DNA of 64,000 nucleotides from Methanosarcina sp. KYL-1 (GTDB lineage Archaea; Halobacteriota; Methanosarcinia; Methanosarcinales; Methanosarcinaceae): contig NZ_VOUA01000011.1 in assembly GCF_024372725.1 (NCBI RefSeq), forward strand, positions 32,678-96,677, in the 5' to 3' direction. Positions 54,367 through 63,537 of this stretch are shown piece after piece; position 1 is the stretch's first letter, and every line of letters starts with the position of its first letter. A program made the position numbers and the translations under genes. The notes under the pieces are model-generated. The model was not told where the DNA came from. It was given only the letters and a program-made list of their open reading frames with translations, and ran no database searches.

Positions 54367-54800
54367 TCAAAATATTGCGGTTGTGTCGGTTTTTATTATT
54401 GATGTATCCCCAATTCTTCAGTTCAGATCACCTGAACCCGGGGTGATTTTTTCATGTGCATCGGACTGTTAAATCAAAAGTCCCCGCCGATAATATCCAG
54501 TATCCCCTTTTACTCCCTTATCCATATTTGAGAGGGCTTTTTATTAAAGGTATTGCTGCCGGAGTCTTTCGGATTGCTTTTCAGGTAGTGGCGTTCTCAC
54601 CGGCCTCTGAGCTGAGCGAAGCGGACGGCTTTTCCCGGAACATGAAAAGAAAATAAAGGAGTTGAAATCCAGGGCCGTGGCAATTTTTCTTTTCCGCTTC
54701 TTTTTTCCGGTTTACTCGCCGCTCAACGCCAGCATACCGGCTTTGCCGGAAAGTATTATATCATTTCCTTATATATATGGAAGTGGGAGGTTTAGTTCGT
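54367..54800. other. Intergenic carrying dispersed element copy 3
   Basis: Copy 3 occupies about 54570-54670. TATATCATTTCCTTATATATATGG near 54757-54780 is probably the cupin promoter. No gene is seen. Confidence 0.5.
54570..54670 (+). repeat. Dispersed intergenic element, copy 3
   Basis: GATTGCTTTTCAGGTAGTGG, CGTTCTCACCGGCC, GAGCGAAGCGGACGGCTTTT, then ACATGAAAAGAAAATAAAGG and GTTGAAATCC: the fullest copy of the family. Confidence 0.75.
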
Positions 54801-55169
54801 ATGAAATATACTCGCATATACTCTGATTCTAAAGGCACTTCTCACTTTGAGGACAGGGACATCGGATTTGCAGAAGTCAATTTTGCTCCTCCGGCACCTT
54901 CACTCTATCTTTCTGCCTTTCAGAAGGCGGAGCAGTTTGCATTCTGCCGGATTCCCGCAGGCTGGTTCGGGGACTGGCACCCGACGCCGCATCACCAGTT
55001 TTTCTTCTTCCTCTCCGGGGAACTGGAAGCAGAAGTCAGTGATGGAGAGCTGCGCAGATTCGGGCCAGGAAGCGTTGTGCATCTTGAGGATACGGGAGGA
55101 AAGGGGCACGTCACCAGAGTGATCGGGAATGAGGATGTGCTGGCTGCGGTTGTGCAGCTGCCGGACTGA
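54801..55169 (+). CDS. Cupin-domain protein
   Basis: A 122-residue single-domain cupin (MKYTRIYSDSKG...). Motif 1 is WHPTPHHQFFFFLSGELEAE with two His and a Glu for metal; motif 2 is FGPGSVVHLEDTGGKGH. Function within the superfamily cannot be told. A frame from 54777 would add eight residues inside the TATA region. A decayed copy of its 3' end lies at 63.65 kb. Confidence 0.8.
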   Translation: MKYTRIYSDSKGTSHFEDRDIGFAEVNFAPPAPSLYLSAFQKAEQFAFCRIPAGWFGDWHPTPHHQFFFFLSGELEAEVSDGELRRFGPGSVVHLEDTGGKGHVTRVIGNEDVLAAVVQLPD

Positions 55170-55265
55170 ATAAATTTAAGTGGCAGGGATTTTAAATTGA
55201 TCAGGTTTTGAATTGATGGGGTTTTTCTGAATTCCTTTTTTGAGATTGCCCCCCGGCAACCTCAT

Positions 55266-55796
55266 TTACAGAAGATACCCTTCCGAGAGCATCCTTCTGC
55301 CTGCGGGGTGAACTATGCACTTTTTAAGCTCGCTGATCGGAATCCCGTCCAGGGTTTCCCCGGTACAGGCTCCTCCTGACCACGTAACGAATATGTCACA
55401 GGTGCAGGTTTCTTCATTTACCGCAGTGACAATCCCCAGGCAGGTTTTTTGTACGCAGGGAGTTAAACGTTCGGACTGGAGGGGGAATACGGCCTTTACA
55501 CCCGAATCCAGTAACGGAATTACATCGCATGCGTTATATTCCTTTGAAACCCCGTCCCCGGGACGGGTCAAAACGTATTTTTCCTGGCCTTCCGCGTTGA
55601 AGTAGTGGTCTGATACGATGCCTATAAAGTGGTCCCATTCTACTTCCTTCAAATAAGAATCACTTACACAGGCCCAGGTGCCATGCTCAAGCTCTCCTCC
55701 TGCAGTCACGGGGACTGCACACACTGCAAGCAATACGAGATAAACGAGAGAAATTCCTGACAGTTTTGCTATCCGATAATATACTTTTTTTAACAT
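55266..55796 (-). CDS. Secreted or membrane-anchored Cys-containing protein
   Basis: A 176-residue protein with an N-terminal signal peptide (hydrophobic residues about 13-31, ending VPVTAGG). The mature part has eight or so Cys, including CVQKTC and CTCDIFVTWSGGAC, suggesting disulfides, and a VSDHYFNAEG segment. I do not recognise a family. Alone in its orientation. Confidence 0.6.
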   Translation of the reverse strand: MLKKVYYRIAKLSGISLVYLVLLAVCAVPVTAGGELEHGTWACVSDSYLKEVEWDHFIGIVSDHYFNAEGQEKYVLTRPGDGVSKEYNACDVIPLLDSGVKAVFPLQSERLTPCVQKTCLGIVTAVNEETCTCDIFVTWSGGACTGETLDGIPISELKKCIVHPAGRRMLSEGYLL

Positions 55797-56334
55797 TTAT
55801 TCAGATCTCCAGACTTCAATCACATCGCTTTTCAGCTGCTAAATCCTCTTCTTACGAAACCGGCATTAAGCAATGGCAAATGCAAATCAAACCAATAAGA
55901 CCCGGAATTCCATGATTTAGTCCCCCTCAAATCCATAGAACGAAAATAAAATCATCCTCCGTTTTTCCGGGTAAATTGGCTTTGCCGGTAAGAGGTTCAA
56001 GCTGAAGGGATGATTTCTAATCGGAATGATTCCAACAGATTAGGGCATATTTCACTAAGTTATTATATATTTTTTGATTTTATTCCATCTTTGGGGTTGT
56101 TTGAACTTCAGATGCCTTGGTAGCGTAATGCAGCTCGAGGATGCACGATAAAAAGGGCAGTTTATATGGATGGTCTATGAGGATGTCCGTGAGGAGCTTG
56201 GAAGGCGGTTCCAACGAAGTATTTATCTGCTATTATATATTCCAATATATGTCACGCTTACTGATATCACTTTATTTCGGAACTAAACCAAAAAGAGAAG
56301 GACATAATATTTTGTTAAATAGAAGGATGAAACA
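55797..56334. other. Intergenic, no gene seen
   Basis: AT-rich. A weak 71-codon frame at 56141-56356 overlaps the next gene out of phase and has no family features. TTATATATTTTTTG near 56060 and TATTATATATTCC near 56232 are possible promoter elements. Confidence 0.35.
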
Positions 56335-57618
56335 ATGCGGCAACAGGATGCAATAATGGGGCAGCTGGCACAGAAAGTAACAGATTTTATCGAACCTGTA
56401 ATTCCATATCTGGTCATCGGGTCTGAAAGAGCGGTTGAAGAAGCCGGCAAAAAAGTAGGGCCTGATGTGTGGGAGATTCAGAAAAAACTGTGGGAAAAAC
56501 TGTGTTCGAGAGAAAGGCCTGAGCTGAAGGAAGCCGCAGGAGATATGGTTATTGCCCCCTCCGACCCGGAGACAAAGCAGGTTCTGGTCCGCGATATCTT
56601 AATATTGTTTGAAAAGGACCCCGGTTTAGCTGAAGAAGTTTCGTCTTTTATGGAAGATGAGCTTATACAGAGGATGATGCAGAGGATGACGGCCGAACAG
56701 AAAATGGCAGCCAAAAAAAGGACGAAGGCTGAAGATCTTTCAGTCAAGCTTATAAAACAAAATTCAAGTGGCAAAACCAGAATGCTTGAAGAATTTAATA
56801 AGCTGCTTGAAGAATTCACAGCAAAAAACAATACTGTTAAAGATACTGTTGAAGGTACTGTTGGAAATACTGCTAAAGATACTGTTGAAGTTCTGGGGCG
56901 ATTAGAATCCGGGCCTGGAAAAGAAGAGATTATGGAAAAAGTCCTTGACTTTGCCTCCCGGATCCAGTATGGGGATCTAAGGTCCCAGGCCCTATCTCTG
57001 ATTGTTCCGCATCTGGAGGGACCGGGAAAGAAAGAACTCATTAATAAAGCCCTTTACTCTGCCTCCCAGATTCAGGATGACGACGAAAGAGCCGCTGTCC
57101 TTTCTTCGCTTGGCCCTCATCTGAATAGGCCGGGAAAAGAAGAACTTATTGAAAATATCCTTGACTTCGCCCCCTATATCCAGTATGGAGATGCAAAATC
57201 CCAGATCTTCTCCTCGCTTGTCCCGCATCTGGAAGGGTCCGGAAATGAAGGACTTTTGGAAAAAGCCCTTGAAATGGCAGCCGGGATTCAATCCCAATAT
57301 CAAAGGGTACAGGCTCTTTCTTTGCTTGTCCCACACCTGAAAGGGCAAAGAAAAAAAGAAATCATGGAAGAAACCCTACAATTAGCTTCCAATCTTAAAG
57401 ATAAGGACATGAGGCCCCAGGCCCTTTCCCTGATTGTTCCGCATCTGGATGAAGCAAGGAAAAAAGAAATTCTTGAAAAAGCCCTTGAGATGGCAGCCGG
57501 GATTAAATCCGAGTACAGGGAAGCTCAGGCTTTTTCCTCGCTTGTCCCGTATCTTGATGGGCCAGAAAAAGAGAAAATTCTGGAGAAAGTCCTTGACCTG
57601 GGAACGGCCTTAAAATGA
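56335..57618 (+). CDS. Protein with seven 36-residue helical repeats
   Basis: A 427-residue protein. Residues 1-190 are helical and Lys/Glu-rich (with a Thr/Val/Asn stretch, NTVKDTVEGTVGNTAKDTVE). From about 191 there are six full units and a seventh partial one, exactly 36 residues apart, with consensus GKEEIxEKALxxAxxIQ, then SQALSLLVPHLEGP. The pattern suggests a HEAT-like or TPR-like solenoid, but I do not recognise the family. Near-identical repeats point to recent internal expansion. ATG 56335 or 56356 (MGQLAQ). Confidence 0.7.
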   Translation: MRQQDAIMGQLAQKVTDFIEPVIPYLVIGSERAVEEAGKKVGPDVWEIQKKLWEKLCSRERPELKEAAGDMVIAPSDPETKQVLVRDILILFEKDPGLAEEVSSFMEDELIQRMMQRMTAEQKMAAKKRTKAEDLSVKLIKQNSSGKTRMLEEFNKLLEEFTAKNNTVKDTVEGTVGNTAKDTVEVLGRLESGPGKEEIMEKVLDFASRIQYGDLRSQALSLIVPHLEGPGKKELINKALYSASQIQDDDERAAVLSSLGPHLNRPGKEELIENILDFAPYIQYGDAKSQIFSSLVPHLEGSGNEGLLEKALEMAAGIQSQYQRVQALSLLVPHLKGQRKKEIMEETLQLASNLKDKDMRPQALSLIVPHLDEARKKEILEKALEMAAGIKSEYREAQAFSSLVPYLDGPEKEKILEKVLDLGTALK

Positions 57619-57780
57619 ATTTATGAAGGTTTATCAGCAGGGTCAAAAAGGCAGAACAATTGGATATAATATTGACCCTGCAGATTATTGGTATTTTTAC
57701 CTCCGTATTCATCAGTCTAAATCCATTTGAATTTATCTTGAAAATATAAATAAATACATTTCAAAAAAAATTCATTGGAC

Positions 57781-58188
57781 TCAGGCTATGATCTCCCTGG
57801 TAAGAATATAGGCAACCATTTCCGGGTTCAGTTTGCTTTCCCTTGAAACCTTCTCTTCTATCATCTCGGCGGGGGTTCCTTCCAGTTTTAATTCCCTGAT
57901 ACCTTCAATAACAGAATCCGGGACGTTGTAGTATTCGCTGAGATCTTTCCTATGACCCCATACATCCCCTTCCATGAACTTGATTCTCTGCATTTCAAGG
58001 AACATTTCAATTGACTTTGAAACCGTCCGCCTGTAAGATTTAGGAACCTGGATTACCTCAATTTTCGGACAGGTCTCAACCAGCGTAAAGATATCCTTGT
58101 TCGAAGGGCGAAACGCCAGGTGAACCACTCTTTCATTAGGATTGAGCGTAAAAATCTCTTCTCTTGAGCTAACCACACGTATCTTCAT
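57781..58188 (-). CDS. DUF1699 protein
   Basis: A 135-residue protein of DUF1699, a family I know only from Methanosarcina and close relatives. MKIRVVSSREEIFTLNPNER, LAFRPSNKDIFTLVETCPKI and VPKSYRRTVSKSIEMFL are typical, and a C-terminal helical part suggests nucleic-acid binding. Function unknown. Its upstream region has a 15-bp inverted repeat. Confidence 0.82.
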   Translation of the reverse strand: MKIRVVSSREEIFTLNPNERVVHLAFRPSNKDIFTLVETCPKIEVIQVPKSYRRTVSKSIEMFLEMQRIKFMEGDVWGHRKDLSEYYNVPDSVIEGIRELKLEGTPAEMIEEKVSRESKLNPEMVAYILTREIIA

Positions 58189-58826
58189 TTAATTTCCCCA
58201 CTTGTAAATTCTTTCCCGTTTTTACATTTTATTAGTTCTTTTAATTTTTGTGACGTTTTTACCTTTAGTAAACATTTATTTGTCAAGGTCTGTATTTTTT
58301 TAGAAAGTACTCCACTACTTTCTAAAAAAAGCCTTTTTTTCAATATGTTCTAAATATCCATTTACCAAGTTTTGTTTTTTTTAGAATGTTTGCCAACATT
58401 CTTTACATTTCCCAGTTATTTTGCATGTTATAAATATTTATCTGTTAATCCTTATATTTTTTAGTAAGTTATCTGGCACTTATTTTCCTGGTGTGACGGA
58501 GAAACAGGTTGTAATACCCCGAAAACAGAGAATTCCGGATAAGCCGGAACTTACAGCCTGCACCCTCTTAAGTCCCCCCAGACCCCGTCCAGAAGAAGTT
58601 CTGTCAGAAAAACAGCTGCTGTGAGGCTAGTATTTTAAGTTCTGCTAAAGTTATACTTACATAGTTTATTTTTTTTAGGGAATCTCTACCTCACTTTGAG
58701 TATAGTTCTACAAAGAAAGTGATCTAATTCAAAAACAGCGATATGAGCAAGTTTCTCGTCTTTCCTTAGTCCTATCTACCCTAATTCCTTCTACCCTAAT
58801 CCCTTCTACCCTAATCCCATCTATCC
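58189..58826. promoter_or_regulatory. Long intergenic with perfect inverted repeats
   Basis: TTTTTTTAGAAAGTA/TACTTTCTAAAAAAA (58295-58309 and 58316-58330) pairs perfectly with a six-base loop. AGAATGTT/AACATTCT (58383-58390 and 58395-58402) forms a second. A third, weaker one (TAAGT/ACTTA) follows near 58465. All three sit directly after a T-run plus AG. A short frame at 58421-58624 has no family features. Confidence 0.5.
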
Positions 58827-60830
58827 TTAATCCCGGGTCTGTGCCTGATCTTTCAGATCACTCGGGATCAGGAATGTGAAAATACTGCCTTCTCCAACTT
58901 TGCTTTCAACCCGGATTTCACCGCCGTGCATCTCAACAAACTTCTTGACAAGGGCAAGGCCCAATCCGGTCCCTTCGTACTCGCGAGTGAGGTATGGGTT
59001 CAGTTGTTTAAATGGCTGGAAGAGTTTATCGATATCATTTTTTGAAATCCCTATGCCTGTGTCTTTTACACTGACCTGGACAAAATTACCGGAACGCCGT
59101 GCTTCGATTGTCACATTACCTTTTTCCGGAGTGAACTTGATGGCATTACTTGTGAGGTTGTAGAGGATCTGTTTGAATTTGGTTTTATCTGCAAAAATCA
59201 TCCCGGGCTGTGGCTCGATATCGACTTTGACATCCAGGCAAATGTTCTTCTTTATTGCAAGAGGAGATACTATAGTTTTGATTTCATTAATGGCATGATA
59301 AACGTTAAACTGCTCACAGGCAAGTTCTGTCTTCCCGGCTTCAACCTTTGAGATATCAAGGATATCATTAATGAGGTTTAACAGATGTTTTCCACTCTTT
59401 GAAATATGATTTATGTATCCTGTCTGTTTTTCATTCAGGCTGCCAAACATCCCCTGGAGCAGTACATCCGAAAAACCTATTATCGAATTTAGTGGGGTTC
59501 TCAGCTCATGGCTCACGGTGGCCAGGAATTCGCCTTTACTCTTGCTGGCAGCCTCAGCAGACAGTTTGGCATTCAGCAGTTCTTCTTCAGCCTGTTTACG
59601 CTCTGTAATGTCCCTGCACACGCAAAAGCTCAGTTTCCTCTCTCCAAATATGGCTGCGTTTGCATTGATTTCCACATCAAGGAAAGTACCGTCCTTGCGG
59701 CGCAGGCGTGTTTCGATAAGGGCTCCTTTACTGTCAGCAATCCGAAGCATTTCCAGTAATTGCTCACGGGTATATCGAATGTCACAGTCCCAGATGTGCA
59801 ATGTCAGCATTTCCTCTTGAGAATAGCCAAGCATCTCGGCATATCGAGGGTTCGCCTCGAAAAACTTGCAATTCTGATCGACGACAAATATCCCGTCCCT
59901 AGACTGCTCCATCAGGATGCGCCGCCAGAGGGCCTCTTTCGCCAGTGCTTCTTCGGATTGTTTTTGTTCGGTAATGTCCTGGATCGTCCCGATTACTACA
60001 TTTCTTTCAGCATCGTATTCAGCCACGGAGTGTATGTGAAGGATCCTGCCATCGTTTTGTCTTAATATCCTGAATTGCACATCATAAGGCAAATTTCTTT
60101 CCACAAGGTCACTCAGTGCCCTGTCCAGCCCCGGGCGGTATTCCGGCATCGGTACTTTTTGTATTGTTTCAATGGTAAGGTCTTCGCCTTCAAGTCCGTA
60201 TATTCTTCTTGCTTCTTCTGAAGCATCCCCTTTCCTGGAATTAAAGTCAATTTCCCAGCTCCCCATGCGTCCGACTCTTTGCGCAGTACGGAGCTGCATT
60301 TCTTTTCTTTGCAGTTCATCTTCCGCCAACTTGCGCTCGGTAATGTCATGAACTCTGTAATAGAGCAAACTTTGCGAATTGAGGACAACCGGGCCGCCGT
60401 AAACTTCAACGTCACGTATCTCACCGTTTGCAAGCCGGTGCCGGGAGAATAGGAAATTCCTTTTTTCGTCCGCAGCCCTTAGTGTCTCAGCCTTTGTCTC
60501 TTCAGCTGCCAGGGCGCTTATATGGCACATTTTCTTGCCGGTCATCTCTTCGAGCGTCCAGCCATAGTACTTACATGCTGCCGTGTTTGCATCAACAATA
60601 TCAGAGTTTTCAGGATTGACCAGAAGGAGGACTGCATTATTTTCCTTAAAAAAAGACCTGTATATGTCCTCATTTGCCGAAAAGACATCTTTTGTCCTGC
60701 TATGCTTGTTTGTCCTGCTGTGTTTGATGATCTCTTCAAGGTTATGAGAATGATCGATCAAAGGACCGCCGTCTCCGAAAGAGGAGGACCTATCTTCATT
60801 TTGATCAAACTGAAGTTTCTTTTTTTTCAT
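58827..60830 (-). CDS. PAS-domain sensor histidine kinase
   Basis: A 667-residue soluble kinase. Three PAS/PAC modules (about 52-167, 186-290, 300-412) each end in a DITE/RDITER-type motif. HisKA follows with phosphorylatable His441 (VSHELRTPLNSIIGF), then an HATPase domain with NLTSNAIKFTP, VKDTGIGIS and GTGLGLALVKK. No membrane helix, so it senses a cytoplasmic signal. No haem- or flavin-binding residue can be assigned with confidence. No response regulator is adjacent; the receiver at 26.8 kb is distant and atypical. Confidence 0.9.
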   Translation of the reverse strand: MKKKKLQFDQNEDRSSSFGDGGPLIDHSHNLEEIIKHSRTNKHSRTKDVFSANEDIYRSFFKENNAVLLLVNPENSDIVDANTAACKYYGWTLEEMTGKKMCHISALAAEETKAETLRAADEKRNFLFSRHRLANGEIRDVEVYGGPVVLNSQSLLYYRVHDITERKLAEDELQRKEMQLRTAQRVGRMGSWEIDFNSRKGDASEEARRIYGLEGEDLTIETIQKVPMPEYRPGLDRALSDLVERNLPYDVQFRILRQNDGRILHIHSVAEYDAERNVVIGTIQDITEQKQSEEALAKEALWRRILMEQSRDGIFVVDQNCKFFEANPRYAEMLGYSQEEMLTLHIWDCDIRYTREQLLEMLRIADSKGALIETRLRRKDGTFLDVEINANAAIFGERKLSFCVCRDITERKQAEEELLNAKLSAEAASKSKGEFLATVSHELRTPLNSIIGFSDVLLQGMFGSLNEKQTGYINHISKSGKHLLNLINDILDISKVEAGKTELACEQFNVYHAINEIKTIVSPLAIKKNICLDVKVDIEPQPGMIFADKTKFKQILYNLTSNAIKFTPEKGNVTIEARRSGNFVQVSVKDTGIGISKNDIDKLFQPFKQLNPYLTREYEGTGLGLALVKKFVEMHGGEIRVESKVGEGSIFTFLIPSDLKDQAQTRD

Positions 60831-61220
60831 GAGAGATCTCCGATCCAGGTTTTATGCAGGAAGTCCGAATAGCCCGTTTTGGTGTCTTAACATTTGATAG
60901 AGCAAACGTTTGATTTGAGCATCCTGAAGCGCTGCAGCACAGGCCACTTAAGCCATGAGACGGGAATATTACCAGAACATGCATATGTTTTTCTTTCAAT
61001 TTTCAAATTGCACATTTTATATATGTTTCATATATAAATATGTCTTTCTTAACTTCAAGCAATGAGGTATGTCCGCTCTCCCAATCCAGATTCCATAAAA
61101 GAAGACAATAACTCTAATAGATTTAGTTCGAGCAGAAGTTAACAAACAAAAAATGGAACTGATATTGTATTCCTTTAAGGAAAAAGCTGCTCACTTTGGA
61201 AGAAACCAGGTACATTTTTA

Positions 61221-61312
61221 ATTTCGATACTTGAGTACCGGGGCTCTCACCGGCCCAGAGCGAGGCGGACGGCTTTTCCAGGAAAGTAAAAATGAGAATG
61301 TATATTTCCAAT
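61221..61312 (+). repeat. Dispersed intergenic element, copy 4
   Basis: GGGGCTCTCACCGGCC, GAGCGAGGCGGACGGCTTTT, then AAAATGAGAA and TTTCCAATCC, in the same order as copy 3. Confidence 0.7.
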
Positions 61313-61363
61313 CCCTGTTTTTAACCCTCCTGCATACATTTTTTACCTGCCTTGAATGTGTCT

Positions 61364-61393
61364 GTCTCAATTCCTCCAGAGTCTGATTTTGCA
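61364..61393 (+). repeat. Solitary degenerate CRISPR-like repeat
   Basis: GTCTCAATTCCTCCAGAGTC then TGATTTTGCA; about 24 of 30 positions match the unit at 62786. Confidence 0.4.
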
Positions 61394-61451
61394 AGTGAGT
61401 TGCAGATCAATGTTGATCTGCATTAAAAATGCTAATGGGATGGGACTACCT

Positions 61452-62702
61452 TTAATATGTGATTAGTCTTATGGTCTCCTCATTCGGGATGTATATATAC
61501 CCCCCTACCCGCAGCTGTTCCAATGCTTTTTCAAAGAAGAGACTGGGGACCAGGGTATTATGTCTCACAGTCTCAAGAGTTAGCGGGATACCTGCGTCAT
61601 TCCAGAGAGTCAGTTCTTTTAATAGTGTTTCTGAATGTGAACCCAGCCTGTAGATTTGGTCTACATTCAGAGGCTCTATGTTCTGCCCGACCATTATTTC
61701 TGAAACCATAGAATACCATGCCTGGAAACTTTGAGCAAGTTCAGCAGGGGTCACTATGGACTTGAAGGTTATTCTCGCAAAAGCCGCTACAAGTTGAGGG
61801 ATAGCTCCTCCTATGTCCTGAAAGAAGGGGACCTCTTTCCTGTCAGTGATTCGGTCCAGCATGTCATAGATCATAACTTCCACTCTTTTGTAATGCCTCG
61901 GGAGAAGTACAGGATTGAAGAGAAGGGTATCCAGCAGGTAGTTCCTGATTAATGCCTCATTGTGCTCCACATTCTCTTTAATCTCTCTGTATGGCTTAAA
62001 CTCTGCATCAAAGGCTACGGGGATATGCACAGGGATATTATTGGCATTATAGTAAGCAACACTGACCTCCTGGCTCTCAGGGAGGTTAATACTTTCATTC
62101 TTTGTAGTAGTTTTGTAGAAGTTGGAAGAGTCTATTTGCCTGAACTCGTTAGGGATTACAGACATTATCCGGTTAAACTCTGCAAGCTTCTTGTTTTTTT
62201 GAGAAGTTGTGAAAACTACGGTATTGACACCCCCTTTTAAGATATCAGCCACTTGAGGAGAGGCAACTGTATGCACTCCTATACAGTCTGCTATCTCATG
62301 GATGTTGTACCTGTCCTTGATAGGGTAGGTTATCAAATGCAGGTATTCTTCCCTGTCTATCAATCCCCTGCTGGTCCTTAGTCTGTTTGGATCTACAGCT
62401 TCCCAGCCTGTGATATACCTTATCTCAAAAGTCTGTAGCACTCCATCTATAACGTCATACTCCGTGGAAGTCTCAGCAACAGTTACTCTTATGAGAGTCC
62501 TCTTTGGAGGGATCTCCCCTATCTTAACTGCATAAATCACATTGGAAGGATCTCTCAAAAACGGAGAAGGGTCTAAATAGAAGACTCCTGGCTTCTGGTT
62601 CCTGAACCGGACGTATCCCATATTCTCTTTTTCAAAAAGAAGTTTATATTCAGTACCGGAAAACTCATATCCATGTGTTCTTTCATGCAATGGCAAGGAC
62701 AT
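61452..62702 (-). CDS. Unidentified 416-residue protein flanked by CRISPR-like repeats
   Basis: A soluble protein with no signal peptide. ITGWEAVDPNRLRTSRGLID, a helical EIADCIGVHTVASPQVADIL and a Rossmann-like NTVVFTTSQKNKKLAEF are visible. The C-terminal 60 residues (LKELTLWNDAGIPLTLETVRH, ...ALEQLRVGGYIYIPNEETI) look like a winged helix. I do not recognise the family. GC and codon use seem lower than in neighbouring housekeeping genes. The start codon is 18 bases from the first repeat remnant, and another remnant lies 58 bases past the stop, so it may be a transferred gene inserted at or in an old array. Confidence 0.65.
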   Translation of the reverse strand: MSLPLHERTHGYEFSGTEYKLLFEKENMGYVRFRNQKPGVFYLDPSPFLRDPSNVIYAVKIGEIPPKRTLIRVTVAETSTEYDVIDGVLQTFEIRYITGWEAVDPNRLRTSRGLIDREEYLHLITYPIKDRYNIHEIADCIGVHTVASPQVADILKGGVNTVVFTTSQKNKKLAEFNRIMSVIPNEFRQIDSSNFYKTTTKNESINLPESQEVSVAYYNANNIPVHIPVAFDAEFKPYREIKENVEHNEALIRNYLLDTLLFNPVLLPRHYKRVEVMIYDMLDRITDRKEVPFFQDIGGAIPQLVAAFARITFKSIVTPAELAQSFQAWYSMVSEIMVGQNIEPLNVDQIYRLGSHSETLLKELTLWNDAGIPLTLETVRHNTLVPSLFFEKALEQLRVGGYIYIPNEETIRLITY

Positions 62703-62719
62703 AACTCTCAGCCTTCCTT

Positions 62720-62887
62720 TACTCTCAACTCCCCATGTCTGATTTTAACTTCAGCCAAAGGGTGTCTTTGACATTTCCGATTCCTGTTTCAATCCCTCTA
62801 AGGTCTGATTTTAACTCTTACCTGCAAACCAGCTAAAGACGGTAAATACCGTTTCAATCCTTTTTCAGTGGATTTTGCTCGCGACAT
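62720..62887. CRISPR. Decayed CRISPR array (two 30-nt units and one 37-nt unit)
   Basis: Units at 62720-62749 (degenerate 5' half, intact GTCTGATTTTAAC), 62786-62815 (GTTTCAATCCCTCTAAGGTC then TGATTTTAAC) and 62851-62887 (GTTTCAATCCTTTTTCAGTG then GATTTTGCTCGCGACAT). Spacers are 36 and 35 bases. The first two belong to a common archaeal 30-nt repeat type, the third to the 37-nt type I recall from Methanosarcina mazei. No cas gene is in the window. Confidence 0.5.
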
Positions 62888-62908
62888 TATTACGCGCTTC
62901 CCGCACCA

Positions 62909-63142
62909 TCATTTCTTGATTTTTCCTTCGCTGGTCCCGGGCCGGCTCATGGCTTCCCAGAGTTCTTCCGCTTCCCTGCGCTCCTCCTCGGTGATGGGGT
63001 CCGCTTCGTAAAATTTTAAGCCGTCTGAGCCTACCCAAAAGCGGTTTTTTTCGCTCAGGTCTTCATCTTCTTCTTTTCCGATGTAATATTTCCGGCCTTC
63101 TTTGTCGTAGTGGACCTCTTCCTGCATATCGTCTTCCGGCAT
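62909..63142 (-). CDS. Small acidic hypothetical protein
   Basis: 77 residues, rich in Glu/Asp (EEDEDLSEKNRFWVGSDGLK; EEERREAEELWEAM), with a basic C terminus. Soluble. It has a normal ATG and sits between CRISPR-like repeat remnants. No family recognised. Confidence 0.5.
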   Translation of the reverse strand: MPEDDMQEEVHYDKEGRKYYIGKEEDEDLSEKNRFWVGSDGLKFYEADPITEEERREAEELWEAMSRPGTSEGKIKK

Positions 63143-63190
63143 GGTTCCTCGGGTGATTCGTTAGTATGGTAGTACGCCGACATCTTATAT

Positions 63191-63227
63191 GTTTAAATCC
63201 CTGGTTTGGTGGATTTTGGTCGCGGAT
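63191..63227 (+). repeat. Solitary degenerate 37-nt CRISPR-like repeat
   Basis: GTTTAAATCCCTGGTTTGGT then GGATTTTGGTCGCGGAT, related to the 62851 and 63538 units. Confidence 0.4.
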
Positions 63228-63283
63228 AAGGATAATATATAATATTTAGGGGTTTTACCGAGAGGGGTTTTTGAGATTTAGTT

Positions 63284-63475
63284 TTACTTTGGTAACTTCT
63301 TTACCGCCTCCAGCATTTTCTCTCCCTTTTCGATTCGTTCAAGGCATTTCAGGGCTTCCGGGTGTAGATTGTCCCCGAATGACAGGACAATATTAATCAT
63401 GTTTCCGGTATTCGTTTTTATCATGCTGGATATTCTGGATTCAAAATCTGAGATTTCTGTTGTGGATGTCATCAA
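63284..63475 (-). CDS. Small hypothetical protein
   Basis: 63 residues (MMTSTTEISDFESRISSMIK..., ECLERIEKGEKMLEAV-like C terminus), probably all helical. No family recognised. It may be a small regulatory protein or a chance frame. Confidence 0.4.
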   Translation of the reverse strand: MMTSTTEISDFESRISSMIKTNTGNMINIVLSFGDNLHPEALKCLERIEKGEKMLEAVKKLPK

Positions 63476-63537
63476 AAAATAGAAGGTGTTTGGACTATAA
63501 AAGCTTGTACAAAGCTGTATGAAAGTATTTTAGTCTT

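Larger units (their letters stand above)
60831..61451. other. Intergenic with TATA-rich palindrome, dispersed element and CRISPR-like repeat remnant
   Basis: TTTATATATG/CATATATAAA (61016-61025 and 61029-61038, three-base loop) is a perfect palindrome upstream of the histidine kinase. Dispersed element copy 4 lies at about 61221-61312. A degenerate CRISPR-like repeat lies at 61364-61393. No gene is seen. Confidence 0.55.

Noticed and set aside
56141..56356. 71-codon rightward frame
   Set aside because: Overlaps the next gene out of phase, weak composition, no recognisable feature.
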